Assembly: GCA_902728285.1 (NCBI GenBank)
Contig: CACVBU010000498.1
Location: 1,398,473-1,462,472 of the forward strand
Length of the DNA: 64,000 nucleotides
Reading direction: 5' to 3'
Source: Clytia hemisphaerica
Taxonomy: Eukaryota; Cnidaria; Hydrozoa; Leptothecata; Clytiidae
Shown here: positions 11,122 to 26,100 of the stretch, piece after piece
Position numbering within the stretch: the stretch's first letter is position 1
Layout of the letters: every line of letters starts with the position of its first letter
Position numbers and translations under genes: made by a program
The notes under the pieces: model-generated
Told to the model about the DNA's origin: nothing
Databases searched by the model: none
The model's input: only the letters and a program-made list of their open reading frames with translations

Positions 11122-14100
11122 CTATACACTTATAGTTTTAAAAATGTTATAACCACTAGCAGCGGTACTGATTAATACTCCTGGTAGTTGTTTATGCCAG
11201 TGAATTTCTTTAATGTCCGTCTGGCCCTGAAGCAAACGAGAAAAGGAAGATCTTTTTTTTTGTGTGGATATAACAACTGAATTGAGGTTGAGGTTCAGAA
11301 ATTATATAATTTCCACCATTATAATATGGAGGAATACTTTTGATTTTCCTTAACAATCGCTATTTCAAAATGGAACATTTTCTTTCCTAGTGATCGATTT
11401 CCTGCTTGGTTATATATTTTTCCCAAACCTGGTAACGGTACTATTGCTCATAGAAAGGAGAACCATGGTTCCTAAAGTCGGAGAATCTTACCATGTGAAT
11501 AAAGAGTAGCTGTGGTGGTAAATCATTAGTCGTTGATAAAGCTTGTTCATTTTCTTCGTCTTTTTCGACAGCCAGATCCCAGATAGTGATTTGATGGTCG
11601 TCACCTGATGCTGCGAAAACTGTACTGTCGGTCGGATGCCATTCTACTGATGTGACGGGAGCATTGTGATGTTTGAATGTCGCAACTGGTACACCATTCT
11701 GAAATTGTCTCAAATCCCATACTTTAAGCATTCCGTCATCTCCACCCGATAAAATGAAAGGATCGTGCCTAAAAAGCAGACATTGTTTTTTTAAATATGT
11801 TTAAAATGAAGAAATTATAGAAGTACTTAGAACACTTTTCACTTGAGTAAACCAATGAAATTCAGCCTTTTTCAGAAGGAAGTATGAAAATATCTTTTAA
11901 CTAAAATTTTGAGATCGAAATTGAAAAAAATGGCGACATTTAAACTGACGTTCTATTATCTAATTTGGGCTCTACTTTCTGAACCGTGAGACACCTCGTG
12001 ATTAAAAACCTAAATTTTAAAATTTATATAAGATTTAGCTTATATTCACTAGAAAGTTAGGCGAAACTTTTGGAGAATATTTACAACGTGCCTTCAGTAA
12101 AGTCTACTCAAAACATCGAGCTTTTTGAAAAGGAGAATCATAGAAAAGGGCGGGGAGATTCATAAGTAACCTATAGTTGTTAAATGTGGTAACAGGTGGA
12201 TTTAAGTTATTTATTCAAATGATATCAAAATTTTAAAAAAAAGTCTTCACTTCCACGATTATGCACGCAGTCAAACACATACCTGTTCCACGAGATGACA
12301 TTAACATCAGAGTCGTGTGCATTTGCAGTTAACATACATGCTTTTGATCCTACTGCACGTGCATCCCATATACGAACTGTTTTATCCACAGAACATGATG
12401 CGAAAACCTAAAGCAAAAACAATGTAAAAAAAGCATATCGGAAGTTTACCATGAATCATAAGAATTACGTCTGACTTCGTTTCGAGAGATTCTTCTTCTC
12501 CCCTCATCTGGTAGGTCGATAAACTCAAAAATAAGCACTTCAAGATTAGAATTCATTAAGTAGAAAGTCTAAAAACATGTTTCACAAAATCACCATTCTA
12601 ATATGAATGTCTTTTAGCATAGTATTGCTTTTTATAGACTATATGTGACGCTTAGTGTTCCGGTGGTGGCCATTAGGGAAGCCCAAAAAAAATTTAGATG
12701 ACAATTACTTGCCATCTCAATCTGAGCACAAGCGGTTGACATAATTATACAAACGAAAAAGAATGAGTTCTAGTTTCATAGCTCAAATAAAAATTTCTCC
12801 TTTGGTCAATTTTAAAGTCTGTTTTGACATACGTTGTTTTCGTTTGGACTCCATTGAATATCCTCAACAGAACCAGTATGTGCGTTCAATGGTCTCTGAT
12901 CCACATTCCACGTCCCTGAATCTCGCAACTGCCATAAATGAATGTTTCGATTGCATGACCCTGTCGCTAGCCTAAAAAAAAACATGATTTCTTTTAAAGT
13001 CTAAATTTCTCGATTTATACTTTTTAAAGATTGTACAAAACAACAACAAATTACCTTCCAGGTGTCGCAGAAGACCAGTCCATTGCAAATCCTTCAGCCT
13101 TATAAAAAATTAAGAGATCAAATTTTAAATCATTTATCGATTCGTTAAAGACTTTAATAGAAAAAGTCATAAGATTTTTAAGACCATCTTAAACACATCT
13201 TAGTCTAGGTATTACCTGATGACCAGAGAAATGAAATGTGTGCTTTGCTGAGTTTGGCGCAGTTTGATGTTGCGCTACTCCTGGCAAGTCAAGGCTTTCC
13301 ATTCCTTTAGTGTTGTCCCAAACATACACTGTTCCTGTTTCTGACCAAGTTGCGCAAAACTGTTTATTATTGATTGTAGTTTGCTAGAGATAGAAGAAAT
13401 CAATACGAGTTGAATCATAACAAAAAAGAACAAGCAACATGCTGAATGGACCTACCTAATGATTAGCATCAGATGAAAATAAGAAAAAAGTGACAATAAT
13501 TGTACAAAAATTCAGAATGGAAAAATAAAGCTTGTGTGTTGAATATTGTAAAATGGTCATGGGCATTGATTGCCATTTTGCATCATTGTGCAAAAATCAG
13601 AAAAAAATTATGAGTCAACATTGAGAAAAGCTATACTTTCTTATTTGGTTAAAGGGAATTTCCCCAAAATACGAAAATCCGTTTTTTAAGGCGAATGAGA
13701 ATTTTCCAGGAAAAACCACTTCAGCCATTCTTTAGAGAATCTTGCCCTCCATCTTTGTACAAAAAATCAGAAAAAAGTAATGACAGGATTTTGCATAAAG
13801 TCCAAAAACCCTATTTTTAGGCAGTTTTTGGCCCAAATTTGCCCAAACATATTTTTTTTCGAAAATCAGGCTCCGACACATTTTAGGCATTGCCATTTTG
13901 CATCATTGTGCAAAAAATCAGAAAAAAATAACGAGTCAACATTGAGAAAAGCTATATTTGCTTATTTGGTTAAAGAGAATTTCCCCAAAATACGAAAATC
14001 CGTTTTTTAAGGCGAATAACAATTTTCCGGGAAAAACCACTTCAGCCATTCTTTAGAGAATCTTGCCCTCCATCTTTGTACAAAAAATCAGAAAAAAGTA

Positions 14101-17100
14101 ATGACAGGATTTTGCACAAAGTCCAAAAAACCCTATTTTTAGGCAGTTTTTGGCCCAAATTTGCCCAAATATATTTTTTTTCGAAAGTCGGGCTCTGACA
14201 CATTTTAGGCATTGCTATTTTGCATCATTGTGCAAAAAATCAGAAAAAAATAACGAGTCAACATTGAGAAAAGCTATATTTGCTTATTTGGTTAATGGGA
14301 ATTTCCCCAAAAATACGAAAATCCGTTTTTTAAGGCGAATAAGAATTTTCCGGGAAAAACCACTTCAGCCATTCTTTAGAGAATCTTGCCCTCCATCTTT
14401 GAACAAAAAATCAGAAAAAAGTAATGACAGGATTTTGCACAAAGTCCAAAAAACCCTATTTTTAGGTAGTTTTTGGCCCAAATTTGCCCAAATAAATTTT
14501 TTCTCAAAAATCGGGCTCCGTCACGTTCTGGGCATTGCCATTTTGCATCATTGTGCAAAAAATCAGAAAAAACTAATGAGCCAATCCTGAGAAAAGCTGG
14601 TAACAGACGGACGGACGGACAGACGAACGAACGGACGGACGGACGGACGGACGGACATGGGTTAATTTATAGAACCTCCACCGGGGTACCCGGAGGTAGG
14701 TCCAAAAAGAAGAGCTAGTATCCTTGTTTTTTAACTTGATCTGAAAGGAAATGGTCTAAATGCTTTGTCCAAGAAAATTCGAAAGACATTACAGAAGTGC
14801 AACATCGTTTTACCCTAATTCTGTTGACACCACCAATATGATTAATGGAGACAGTTCGAAGATGGGGTCCATCACCTTCATTCTCGTCTTCGTCTATATA
14901 ACTATCCTCTGAATCACCTGAAATTGAAATTATTTTGTCCTTAAATTTCACACATAGCTAATCATTTCGATTTGTATCTTTAGTTTAAAGGAAAATATGA
15001 TAACTTTATATGATGAACAAAAAAATCAACTGTTATTAGATTATTTTGATGACTTTATATAAATTCTGCTGAGCTTTTTAAACTTTATATCTATTGGTTT
15101 GTCGGTTCTCTCTTTTTTGGTATAAAATTCTCATTTCTTGACAGAATGTTTGGTTGGGTTGGTTTGTATATTTAGAAAAATTCAAAAAAAAAATATCAAT
15201 TTAAAAGAATAGCAGCAATAGTATGAAAATGCAGAAAAATACAAAAACAACTCGAGAAATTCAAGAAAAACCGTTTTTCCGGCGATTCTCGTCTGTTCTG
15301 GCGATTTTTAGAAAGTTCCGGCGACCAAAATCAGTTTCATTGAAAATTCAACCATGCTTAATGGTCATAAATAATGTTTTTGTTTGGAAAAACAAGATAT
15401 AAAACTATTTCCGGCATATTTCCGTCATTTTCGGCCAGAAAAACTTTTCCTTGATCAAAATTCAGAAAAAACAAGCTACATGCTGAATGGACCTACCTGA
15501 TGATAAAAGTTAGATAGCAATAAGGAGAAAAATGAAAACAATCAATCAATCAGAAGATATAGCGTTTAGCAAAAATGCATAACACATTAAATTTCATCAT
15601 TGATTGTTGATGAGGGAGAGGGAAGGGGAGTAGGGAAATAAAAATAGAAAGTTCTGGTTGCAAAAATCAGTTTTATTGACAATTGAATCATGCTTGATGG
15701 TGGGTATTGTTAATATCAATAATGTTTTTGTGCGAAAAAAAAAGAAGTATAAGGAAAAAGTTCAATTAAAATCTCCAAAAACGGCGATCTCCGGCATATT
15801 TCCGGTATTTTCGGCCGGAAAAAAAGTTTTCTCAAAAATCAGACTCGACTATGCTTTGGGCATTGCTAATACACATCTCTGTGCGAAAAATCAGAAAAAA
15901 CTAATGATGAAATCTCGAAAAAATTCCAAAATATCGGTTTTTCCGGCATAATTCCGGCATTTTCGGCCAGAAAAATTGTTTTTCGAAAATCGGGCTCCTT
16001 TACTATTTGGGTACTGTCGTTTTGCATCACTATGTAAAAAAACTAATGAGCCAATCCCGAGAAAAGCTGGTAACGGACGGAACGAACGAAAGAACAAACG
16101 AAGGTTAATTTAAAGGACATCCAAGGTAAGTCCAAAAACGGTATGATTATAGAATTATTAGTCTCTTTTTATGTTTCATTTTCATTTTATTTAATATTTT
16201 CAACAATTGTTCTCTTTGAGGTCAGATCTCTGATCTTAGCCATATATAGTTTTGACGGGAAATATGATTTTATTGTCCAAAATACGAAAAAGTGAACAAC
16301 AACAAAAAAACAAAAACAAAAGATGCATACTTACTGTCTTCGCTTATTATTTTGGTTAAATTTGACATTTTCATTAACAACAACTGGTTTGGCTTCCCTT
16401 CACTCTGTGTCCCACAAACCATGTAACACGTCATTGGAAACTGAATATAAACAATACATCCATCTTTAATTTTAGGTATAACAGTAACATGACATGGCTT
16501 CACCCCACTTTTTGAGTACCCCCTTTGAAGCATGGTGCACCCAACGAGTTAAGTCCCCTTGAGAAATTGCTTTGAGTTAGGTACCCGATAATTCAGCCGA
16601 TAATTTTTTTGAATTGACACTTTTTGTTCTTTTGTCATTCCTAAATAATCTTAATGATTTTTGGGGCGGTTTGTTATTATGCTAAAATAATGGCGGCTGT
16701 CTAAATCAAAACAGTCACATTTGAAAAATATAGCTAAAGATGACGTGCGTGGAAAGAAACGAAAATCGCAATTGGATGCGAAGCTGGGCGCAGGGGTAAA
16801 AAAATTCAATAGTTTGAAATATTCAATTTGGAAAATATACACAGCCCCAGAGCCTCCATCAAAACAGCTAGGTATGAATAGGCAACCCCAGGGGGGGGGT
16901 ACCAAGTCAGTGTACTGGACCATAGGGTACTAACTTGATTTTTGGATTTTTTCCCAAAAAAGGAGACCACCACCCTTTTTAGTACACTGTACTAACTTTC
17001 TTATACGGTCGGGGCTTTGACACCACCCTTTTAGTACAGTGTACTGACTTTTCTCCATGGCCGGATTTTTGATACCACCCTTTTAGTACACTGTACTAGC

Positions 17101-20100
17101 TGTTTTTTGGATCAGATAAGTTTAGAAACCACCCCTTATAGTGCATTGTTCTAATTTCTTCTTGACCAGATAAGTTTAATTACCCCCGTATACAAAGGTT
17201 TTGAAGCATTTTGCTAAGAAAAGCACCAAATTATATAAAAGGAAAGATTTGAACATTAAAATATTTGAATCCTTGTTGTACAAACACTGAAACAATGAAA
17301 CAGACAAAGTCATTCGAATACAGTGAGATTAGCTGAAACTAGCACGTCAAAACACTCAAAACCAACTTTGAGAATTCTCTGGGTTTGTGTGTTTTTACCA
17401 CTGAAATTAGTACAATGTACTAACTTCTCAGTGTGTATCAATTCAGAACACCACCCTTTTTAGTACAGTGTACTAACTTTTTTAATGTATTTTTCTCAGA
17501 GGACCACCCTTTTAACTCAATTTAACTTAAAAAATACACCACCCCACCAGCTATGCTGGCCCATAGCTGGTGGGGTGGTTTTTTTTTTAAGTTTTTACAC
17601 TGACTCGGTACCCCCCTGGCAACCCTAAAAAATTGCAAAATATTAGCCCCCAATCCCTAACCTGGCCTAGGTGCCCTTCAGATTTCTGGGGGGCGGGCTG
17701 ACACTATGAGCAATTTAACAATTTGAGCTTTGTTCTAGAGCTGTCATTTTCTCATTTGAAAGCAGTTAAGTACAATATCTTTAGGCATAAAAAACCCTTT
17801 CACCAAATAGTACATGGTTTACAATTTATTAGAACATTTCAATAAAACAAACCTGCAGACACCTTAAGTCAATTCATGGAAACAAACCTCTGTTCTGACA
17901 TCGCCAAGATTATCAGGTACCACATCAAAGCTTAAGCATGGAGCCCCAGTCTGTGCCTGAAAAGAAGAAAATAAATACTGTAGATGTGTTAACTTTATAA
18001 GAAGGAGGAATCAGCCACAACGTTTAAAAATGTATTTTATTTTTTCGTACAAAATTTGCCTTTATTCTAATTTTCAAACACGCAAACTTTTCAAAATAGT
18101 GGATGTTTGGAAAAAGTTTTTCCAATTCTGTGCTATAAAGACAACCGTAGTCAAACAAAAAAGAACATCAAATAACAAAGTAACATACTGCATGATACAT
18201 ATGGTAAGCACTTTTGTCAAAAGTCAATTCATCACCATCTTCTATTGGATCTCCAGGAAAGTAGACCTGAAAGAAATAAGGTTAATATTATCCTGTTGGA
18301 AGGATTCGCATAAAAACTCTTTTGGGACAGTTATAGTTAAAAATCTTTAATCATGAATATTGCCCTTATGTATTACAATGAAGTGAATACAGTTGCTCTC
18401 GTATTGTCTTCTGACCAGCCACCAGAACCGTTGGAAAACCAACGGATCCGGCGAGACTCAAACTCACAACCATGCCATTCGCGGGCATATATTTGCTCTA
18501 CCATTAAGCTACGGGTCCATCTGGAACCCGAGGACTCAATTGCCACGTGGTAGAACAGGAAGTGAATTCTTGTCTACTGACTGGTCAGAGACAGTGAATT
18601 GGGAGAAATTATCTCCACATTGCTAGTGTGTTGGAATCCACCAACTACTACACTAACGGAAGGTTTGGGCATGCGACCACAGATATTAATCATGGTGGCT
18701 GGTCAGAAGACAACATGAGAGCGATTGTATTCACTTCATTGTTAAAAATCTTTATTTTTCAGTAATCAAATCTGGTCTCTTAAGGATATTTTGAAAGTTC
18801 TGAAAGAGTGCAATATGAGAAATATTTTACGAGTTCCGAGATTTTCCTTAATTAAAATATAGAGTATTCTGAAAAGAAATTTTTATACAAGAAAACTATT
18901 CAAATTATAATACCTTCTCCTCAGGTTCTTTTCCGTCTTCATCTATAAAGAGGGCCAAATTGAGGAAAAAATTAATAGCAAGTAAGTTATCCCTGGATAA
19001 CTTCCCTTATTACCCTTATTACTCTCTGCTTGATACTCAGCAATTAAGGGAAGGTAATTGTTGAGTATCAAGCAGAAAGGCAGCCAAGTTGAGCTTTGGT
19101 TATAAAAAGGGGAGCTTAATCTGAATGATAACACCTCTTTCAGGTTAGGTTAATGATCTATGTGATTAATTTTTATGCACAAGCTCAAAATCGTGTGAAA
19201 GGTTAACCCACTTTAAAGAATTTTTAAGAATTTTCAATTTAAAAAGATGTATTTCTTTAAAATACACTGAACTCAAGAAAATTTACTTGAAAGAGAAACT
19301 TTCTTGTGGTACACCCCCTAGTATATTGCCAAAATAAAATGGTTGTAAAAACAGGTATTTCATAGGTATTGATAGCTTTTGAATTTGGTTGGTAAAGTTT
19401 TTGTAAATATCATGAAATGCTGCAAATTGTAAAATTAAGCGACATTAAGTCGACTTTAAATTGCACATTTTTTTGTAAAATTTCTCATTTTAGCTAATTA
19501 CTACATTTCTTTTACAGTTACTTGACAAAAGATTATCCTCACCTCCCTTAATTATTTAAGTTACACAAGTCTGTTTACTGTATTTCAAAAACGTCTGAAG
19601 TTAAACGGACAACTGTAATAACTGAGACAGTGTTTCAGAGAACCAGGTGAAACAAGAGAAACAGGAAGAACAAAGGGACTTTTTAAGAAACATCAATCGC
19701 TCACCATTTTCGTCCATTTCTTCATCCTCGACTTCATCTTCTTCTTCGTCTTCCATTTCTTCTTCTAAAAAACAATTTGAATTAATAAAATAAATTGGTA
19801 AAAAAATTGGTAGTTCAAATAACAAATTCTCAGAAAGATAACATTAAACCATTTTATTCAAAGTAATAACTAAAACAGACTAAAAGTATGTTTAGTTCTG
19901 TGAAGTCACGATACTAAATTCCAATTTAATGGACGTATTTAAAAGTAGTTACTCCTACATAGAATTCGGTTTTTTTTATATTGATCTACATGAGAAGAAA
20001 AAGCTCATTCGCTAGATTACCAATCTACCTGGCTTCTAGGCTAAGGATCTAGCCTCTGCACTTTGCTAAAAGTCAGCTCATCCAATCTAGTGCTAAACCC

Positions 20101-23100
20101 TGTCCTCCTGGCACATGTGTAACATGCTTAAATATTCAGGATTTCCACCCCCCCCTTAGCTACTCAAGCAGTCACATGAAATTCCCCCTCCCATCCCCTC
20201 CTATTTATGTTTGCAAGTTTCTGCTTTTTTTTTCTGATTTTTCAAGGTTGCTGGCAAGGACAATGTCAATATGTACCCTGCAGACTTTGTTCCCAGGTTT
20301 TTCTCAACACCTTGTTTTTTACCCAGAAACAGGCGATTAGGGTTATACCAAGACTTTTGGCTATACTATTGTCATAGTTGTTTGTAGATTGTTTTCCTCC
20401 AGATAGTCAGTCAAATACCACATACTTACACTTTGTATCAAACAGTATACACAACATGTTAAAGGCAACATACCCTTGCCTCCCTGTCTGTCAGCAGGCC
20501 TTTGACTTTTGATTACATCGAGTTATGTCTCGTTGGGACAAGATTGTCTTGTTGGGACAAGATGCCTTTCCCCCTGCTGGTCAACAGTCCTTTGACCTTT
20601 CCCTGCCCAAGCATTCAAAAAGTATGTACGCTCAAAAGTAAGCAAAATTCGACCCCCCCTTGTACGCTCGCGTACGCTTTGAGAGTAGCCCTTCCAAACT
20701 CAAATTGTTTCACTAAACTGCAAATGGTTTGAGTTTGTTTACCTAAACAAAGAAGCTATTGCATTGCTAATTCGATTTCTAGGATCTTACACTTCTCCGC
20801 TTAATATTTTGAATTTGAATGCCTGAAGTCACAGCAACCAATTTCAAAATGGTAGCCTAGCTGAAGAAAACATTAAAGCTTAGGGCTTATGAATGCGTGC
20901 ACTTAGTGAACTAGCGTGAACAAGGTGTAGTGCTTGGTTAGAAAAATGGTTTAGCAAAACAAAAAATCAAATGGTGCAGTCTGTTGGCTAAACCCTCGGT
21001 TTAGCGAAAAAAAAAAATACAGAAAAAAGACTGTTGGCTTTGATCGTCTGTTTTGGAAAACTTTTAAATGAATCAATGCATTCGCTAAACCCTCTGTTTC
21101 ACTTTTTTGGGTTTTTGGCTAAATGGTATGCATCCTTTGTTTCGAAATGATCAATAATACCAATGCACCAACACTTAAACACTTTCCAGCTTTTAATTGC
21201 ACTGTTCGAAAAAGATAACCCCAATTTTAGTAAAAAGTTTAAGATTTGATGTTTCACAGAAAAATGCTACCAAGGGGTATTTCCAGTCCCATATCTTCCG
21301 AAGGACTTTTCTGTTTGCCTTCAAATTTGACAACCTTCTTTACCTAAGGCTAATCTACCACTGGTGTAAAGATGAACATTATAGCAGAAGTAGAAAAGAA
21401 GTTCAAGTTTTGCAATCACAAATTTAACCAAACAATTAAATTTAATTAACAAATTTAACCACTAAAAATTGCGAAGTTTTCAACCAAAAAAACATTCAAA
21501 TATAGTGCAGTTTGCGTGTTTTGAAAGTTTCATGTGCGTACTCCGTCTTCGTGGAATTTTATAATGGCATGAAAACAGAATATGCTATGTCTTTAAGAAC
21601 AGATTTCTAAAAGGCTTCCGTTGTTCTGTAAATATTTCTTTTTGGATTAAAAAATTGTATCTTTTATTGATCTAATGATTATAATATTTCTTTAAGATGC
21701 TTTGCTGTCTTTTTAATCTTTGTGTAAACTTGCATATGTTTTGCATATTTTCCAACAAAATCCAACCACGGCTTTTTCGTTCCTGTATTTTTGCATACAA
21801 TTCAAGATAGCGGATGGAAAGGCGAAAAGGTCTATTGCATTCGCTCGAATCAATCTTTGTCTCGTTCATTACTTAGGCACTCGCTCTTATCTGATTTTCA
21901 AATGGCGTATTGGTGGCAACCCACGCTAAAGCTCTCAAGCTCTATAGAGGGGTGGGTTAATTTAATTGCATTGCAATCAATTTATATCAAACATAATCGA
22001 ATCTCAATCGAACGTAATCGAACAGTTAGTAGAAGTACTTAAATTTGTGAAGCATCTTTAGGTAACTTAGAACAAAAGGAAATAGCAAAAGAACAAAGAA
22101 ATTACCCATTTAGTCGCGCGGCTGAGGTCGAAAAACGTTTCGTTTCGTGATACATCTTTTAGATTCCAAAAAAAACAACGAAAACTCGCGAATTAGTATG
22201 TGTAGATTACAAAATCAAAAAGTTTCCACGATATTATCGTGCAAGTAACGAGTAATTGGCGATTTTTTTGCGTTTCCAGGCAAAATTGGAAGGCCTGGAA
22301 ATTCATGATTTTTGGGGGGTCTTCAATTAAAAAAAAGACCTATATCACATGATAGAGCTCTTCAAACTGAGCAAAAAAGTGTATTACACCAAAGTCCCAA
22401 CTTCTCTAGATCAAAATTTATTGGCCTATTTGTGGTAAAAAACTGATGGAAAACAGGGAATTTCCCCACAATCTGCATTAATTTATGCAAAATTAAACAC
22501 CTTTTTGAGATCTTTGAATGATGAGTTGTAGTCTGAGTAAACGATTCTCAAGAATCTTTTATATAGATTGTTGATTTTATCCTCTAGAGCCCTGCTATGA
22601 AACATCAATATGAGAGGACAGTAATTGAAGTGGCATTTAATGAAAGCATTCATTAAGTGTTTCTTTTTTCCTAAACTGAGATAATGTGCTAATTCTGGCT
22701 AAGGCGGTTATTTTCAAACTAGCTTTCTTGCAAAGATTTTCTATATGCGATTCAAACGTCAAGAGATTATTGAAGGTTACTCCAAGAATCTTTGACATTT
22801 TGGTATTGAAAACAGTCTCTTTTCTAATATTTAGATACTGTAGAGCAAATCGTCAATGATGTTAACTTTTAGCTGACATTTGTCAGCATTGCCAACCATT
22901 TGATTAATTGAAAGCCATGTAAAGATTTTTTCTGCTACAGAGCTTAGTTTAACACTTACTTCAATCCAGGTCGGAGCACTAAACATAGGGTGTCGTATCG
23001 TCTGCATAATTCGCAACCTTAGTATCCTCAATGATGAAAAAGAGGTCAGAGATATAAATATTGAAAAGCAGAGGGACAAGGATGAATCCCAGTTACTCAG

Positions 23101-26100
23101 TTTGTTGCCTACTTTTGTCCTTTGTTGCCTGTTTTCTAGATTACTCTTGACTAACCTAGTGGAAAGGTCATTGAATCCGTATGCACTGATCTTTGCTACA
23201 AGTAATTTGTGGCACATGCAATCAAAGGCCTTAGAAAGATCGATGAGCAGTGCCCCGAAAATGTCTTTCTTGTCATTGGCTAGCTTCCAGAGCTCTTCCA
23301 TTGGGATAAGAGATGTTTGGGTGGAATATTCTTTCCTAAAACCACATTGTTGTTCATCAAAGTATTCTGATATTTGAATATTTTAACACCGTCTGGATTT
23401 CTCTTGCTAATATAATTTAATTTATAGAAGTGTATTTCTCAGGTCTATTGACCTCTATGAAACAATCTTACATCTTTACAATTTATAGATCTTATCATTC
23501 CATTTGTTTGTCAATTCTAGTTTGAATTTCCCTACGGACAGTGCATTTACAACATTGGCTGCCAAACCGTTCCAAGTATCAATGCTCCTATAGTAAAGTG
23601 AATTCGTTTGGTATCCTCTAATGTCGTCTTCAGCTAAATTCCTCTTTAATTCGAGATTGTGCTTACGTCGAGGTCGATTTCGAAGAACAAGCTTCTGACA
23701 TAGGGAAGATTTATCATAGACATTAAGATGTCTAAAGATTTCCACCATGTTCCCGATTTTACGCCAGATCTTGAGGCTGGGTTGGTTCATGACTTGTAAA
23801 CGTTCTTAATATGAATGGTTTCTATAACCACCGAGTGCGCGGAGCATCTCGGAAGAAAGGAAGTCGAAGGTCCTGTTAATCAATCCAACGATCGAGTTAG
23901 CCTTCTTGATCTTGGTGTAGATGTGCTCTTCGAATTTTAATAATCAATAATCACTCCAAGATCCTTCTCTTGATCGACATGTTCTAGGACAGAGCCAGCA
24001 ATCTCAAAAGGATGTGCATGTTGAATGTTCCAGAATTTCCCTAGTGTAAACATGTGGCACTTGTCAGGATGGAATTTCAACAACCAGTCATCAGACCACT
24101 TTTCCATTGCCTCAATATCGTGCTGAAGTCTAATTGCATCTTCAGCGTTATTTATTTCTTCAACCAGCTTTGTGTCATCGGCAAAGAGGAACATTTCTGA
24201 GTTGGTGACTTCAGCTAGATCATTGATGTAAATAACGAAAAGAAGTGTACCTAAGACACTTTCTTGTGGTACACCACTTTGCACCTGGCATTTCTTAGAT
24301 AACTTTCCATTGACCTTCACATATTGGTAACGATCGGACAAAGATGCTTTCATCCAACCAAGTAACCTTCCTCTGATACCATACGCTTCGAGTTTTCTTA
24401 GTAATCTGCGATGTGGAACGGTGTCAAAGGCCTTTGGGAAGTCCAAAAAAATTACGTCAACAACCTTATCATTGGATATCCAGTCCGCACATTTGTTTAA
24501 GTAGTGAAGAAGTTGTGTCACTCTGTTGATCGCTTGCCCATGAACCCACGTTGTTTGGTTGGATAGCAATTTCTCATTTGTGAGGTGTTCCATTATTTGT
24601 TTCTTTAGGATTCTTTCCATTAGTCTACACGCAACTGATGTTAAACTAACAGGCCTGTAATTTTCTGCAAGGTTCTTTTTTCCTTTCTTGTAGATCTGGG
24701 ACACATGTAGAGTCTTCCAATCATCAGGTAGCTTATTTTCTACGAGGGACTTGGAAATGATAGTATGTAAAGGACCGGCTATATAAAAGGCTAGCTTTTT
24801 TAGCATGACTGGGTGAATCTCATCAGGTCCTAGCGATTTATTAGAATTCAAACCTTTCAGTTCCTTTCTGACCATGTCGATTGTTAGATCGAATGCTACA
24901 TTTGTGTCTGTTTGTGATGGAAACTCAGGTAGTGATCCAGCAGGTTCATTCGTAAAAACACTGCAAAACTGATCCTGTAGGATGTCAGCTTTATCCTCAT
25001 CAGTAAAACGAATGATGATTTATCATTTGGATCAAGGAGAAGAGGGGAAATTCCCGATTTGGTCTTCATTGAGTTCCGGATATGCTTCCAAAACTTCTTA
25101 GGGCTTCTGTTTGCTTGACCACAAATTCGTTCTTCTAGTCTTCTTCTTTCTCGTATGAGAAAGTAACCTTGTTTCTTGCGATGAAGGCGACGTTTTTCTT
25201 TTAAGCTTTGTTGAATATCTTGATTGATTGCAAAACTTTCCTTTTTTCCGTAACCATGTTTTCCCTTAGTATATGAGGAACGTACTGATTCCTAAGCTCA
25301 AATAATTTATCTCGCAATATCTTCCAGCAATCATTTAATACGTTTGCATTTCCTGCTTTTTGATGGAAACCTGTAACCCAGTCAGAGTTCTCAAGATGTC
25401 CTTTTATTGCTTCAAAATTTGCCTTATTTTAGTTATAGTTTTAATTAATGCATTCTGTTTCAAGGTAACATTCGAAGGTAAATGATAGAACACTGTGATC
25501 ACTTTTATGAAGTGGTGAAAGATAGGAGATGTTGCTGACCTGGCTTTCTTCATTTGTCAGAATCAGGTCAATAAGTGATGGCGTATCAGTACCTCTAGCT
25601 CCCGTTGGCTCATTGACATTTTGGTAAAAGAAGGAGTCTCTTAAAAAAGCTTTGAGAAATTGTTCGTCTTCCTTTGTGTCGTTGTGAGGAGTTGACCAAT
25701 TTTCCCATTTATCTAGGATATAGGTACTTATCTAGGCATATTTTTTATTCTAAGCTAGCAACATTTTCTTTCTTCTCCAAATTTTTCATTTCAAAACAAA
25801 GTCGCATGCTCAAGTTATGACTAATAGATGTAATAATACAAAGTGGTTTCTTTTTCCAAAAATCAGCACTTTTGGTGGGTGGAAGGGTGGAAAATCTTAG
25901 CTTTTGTAAAAAATATCTTAAATAGGAACATTTTAAGGCTCTCTTTAACTAAAAAACGGGATTTGATATGTAAATAGACCATTAATAATAAGCAGTGGAA
26001 TCTGCCTGGAAACTTTAAAATGCAATAATTCAATACTGCATTGATGAATCTTTCGGAAATTTGGAACACAGTTAGAAAATACCTAAATAATAATTGATAC

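Noticed and set aside
7277..14708. CRISPR-like regular repeats
   Set aside because: The repeated units are ~322 bp with no unique spacers, in an intron-rich animal locus; they are minisatellite units of a transposon.
16690..16710. Second YY1-like site (ATAATGGCGGCTG)
   Set aside because: It is inside a GRWD1 intron, is followed at once by an in-frame stop, and is not next to any gene start.
19280..19325. LINE fragment (ACTTTCTTGTGGTACACC, as in the reverse transcriptase at 24260-24290)
   Set aside because: The match is under 25 bases and isolated; too short to call an element.
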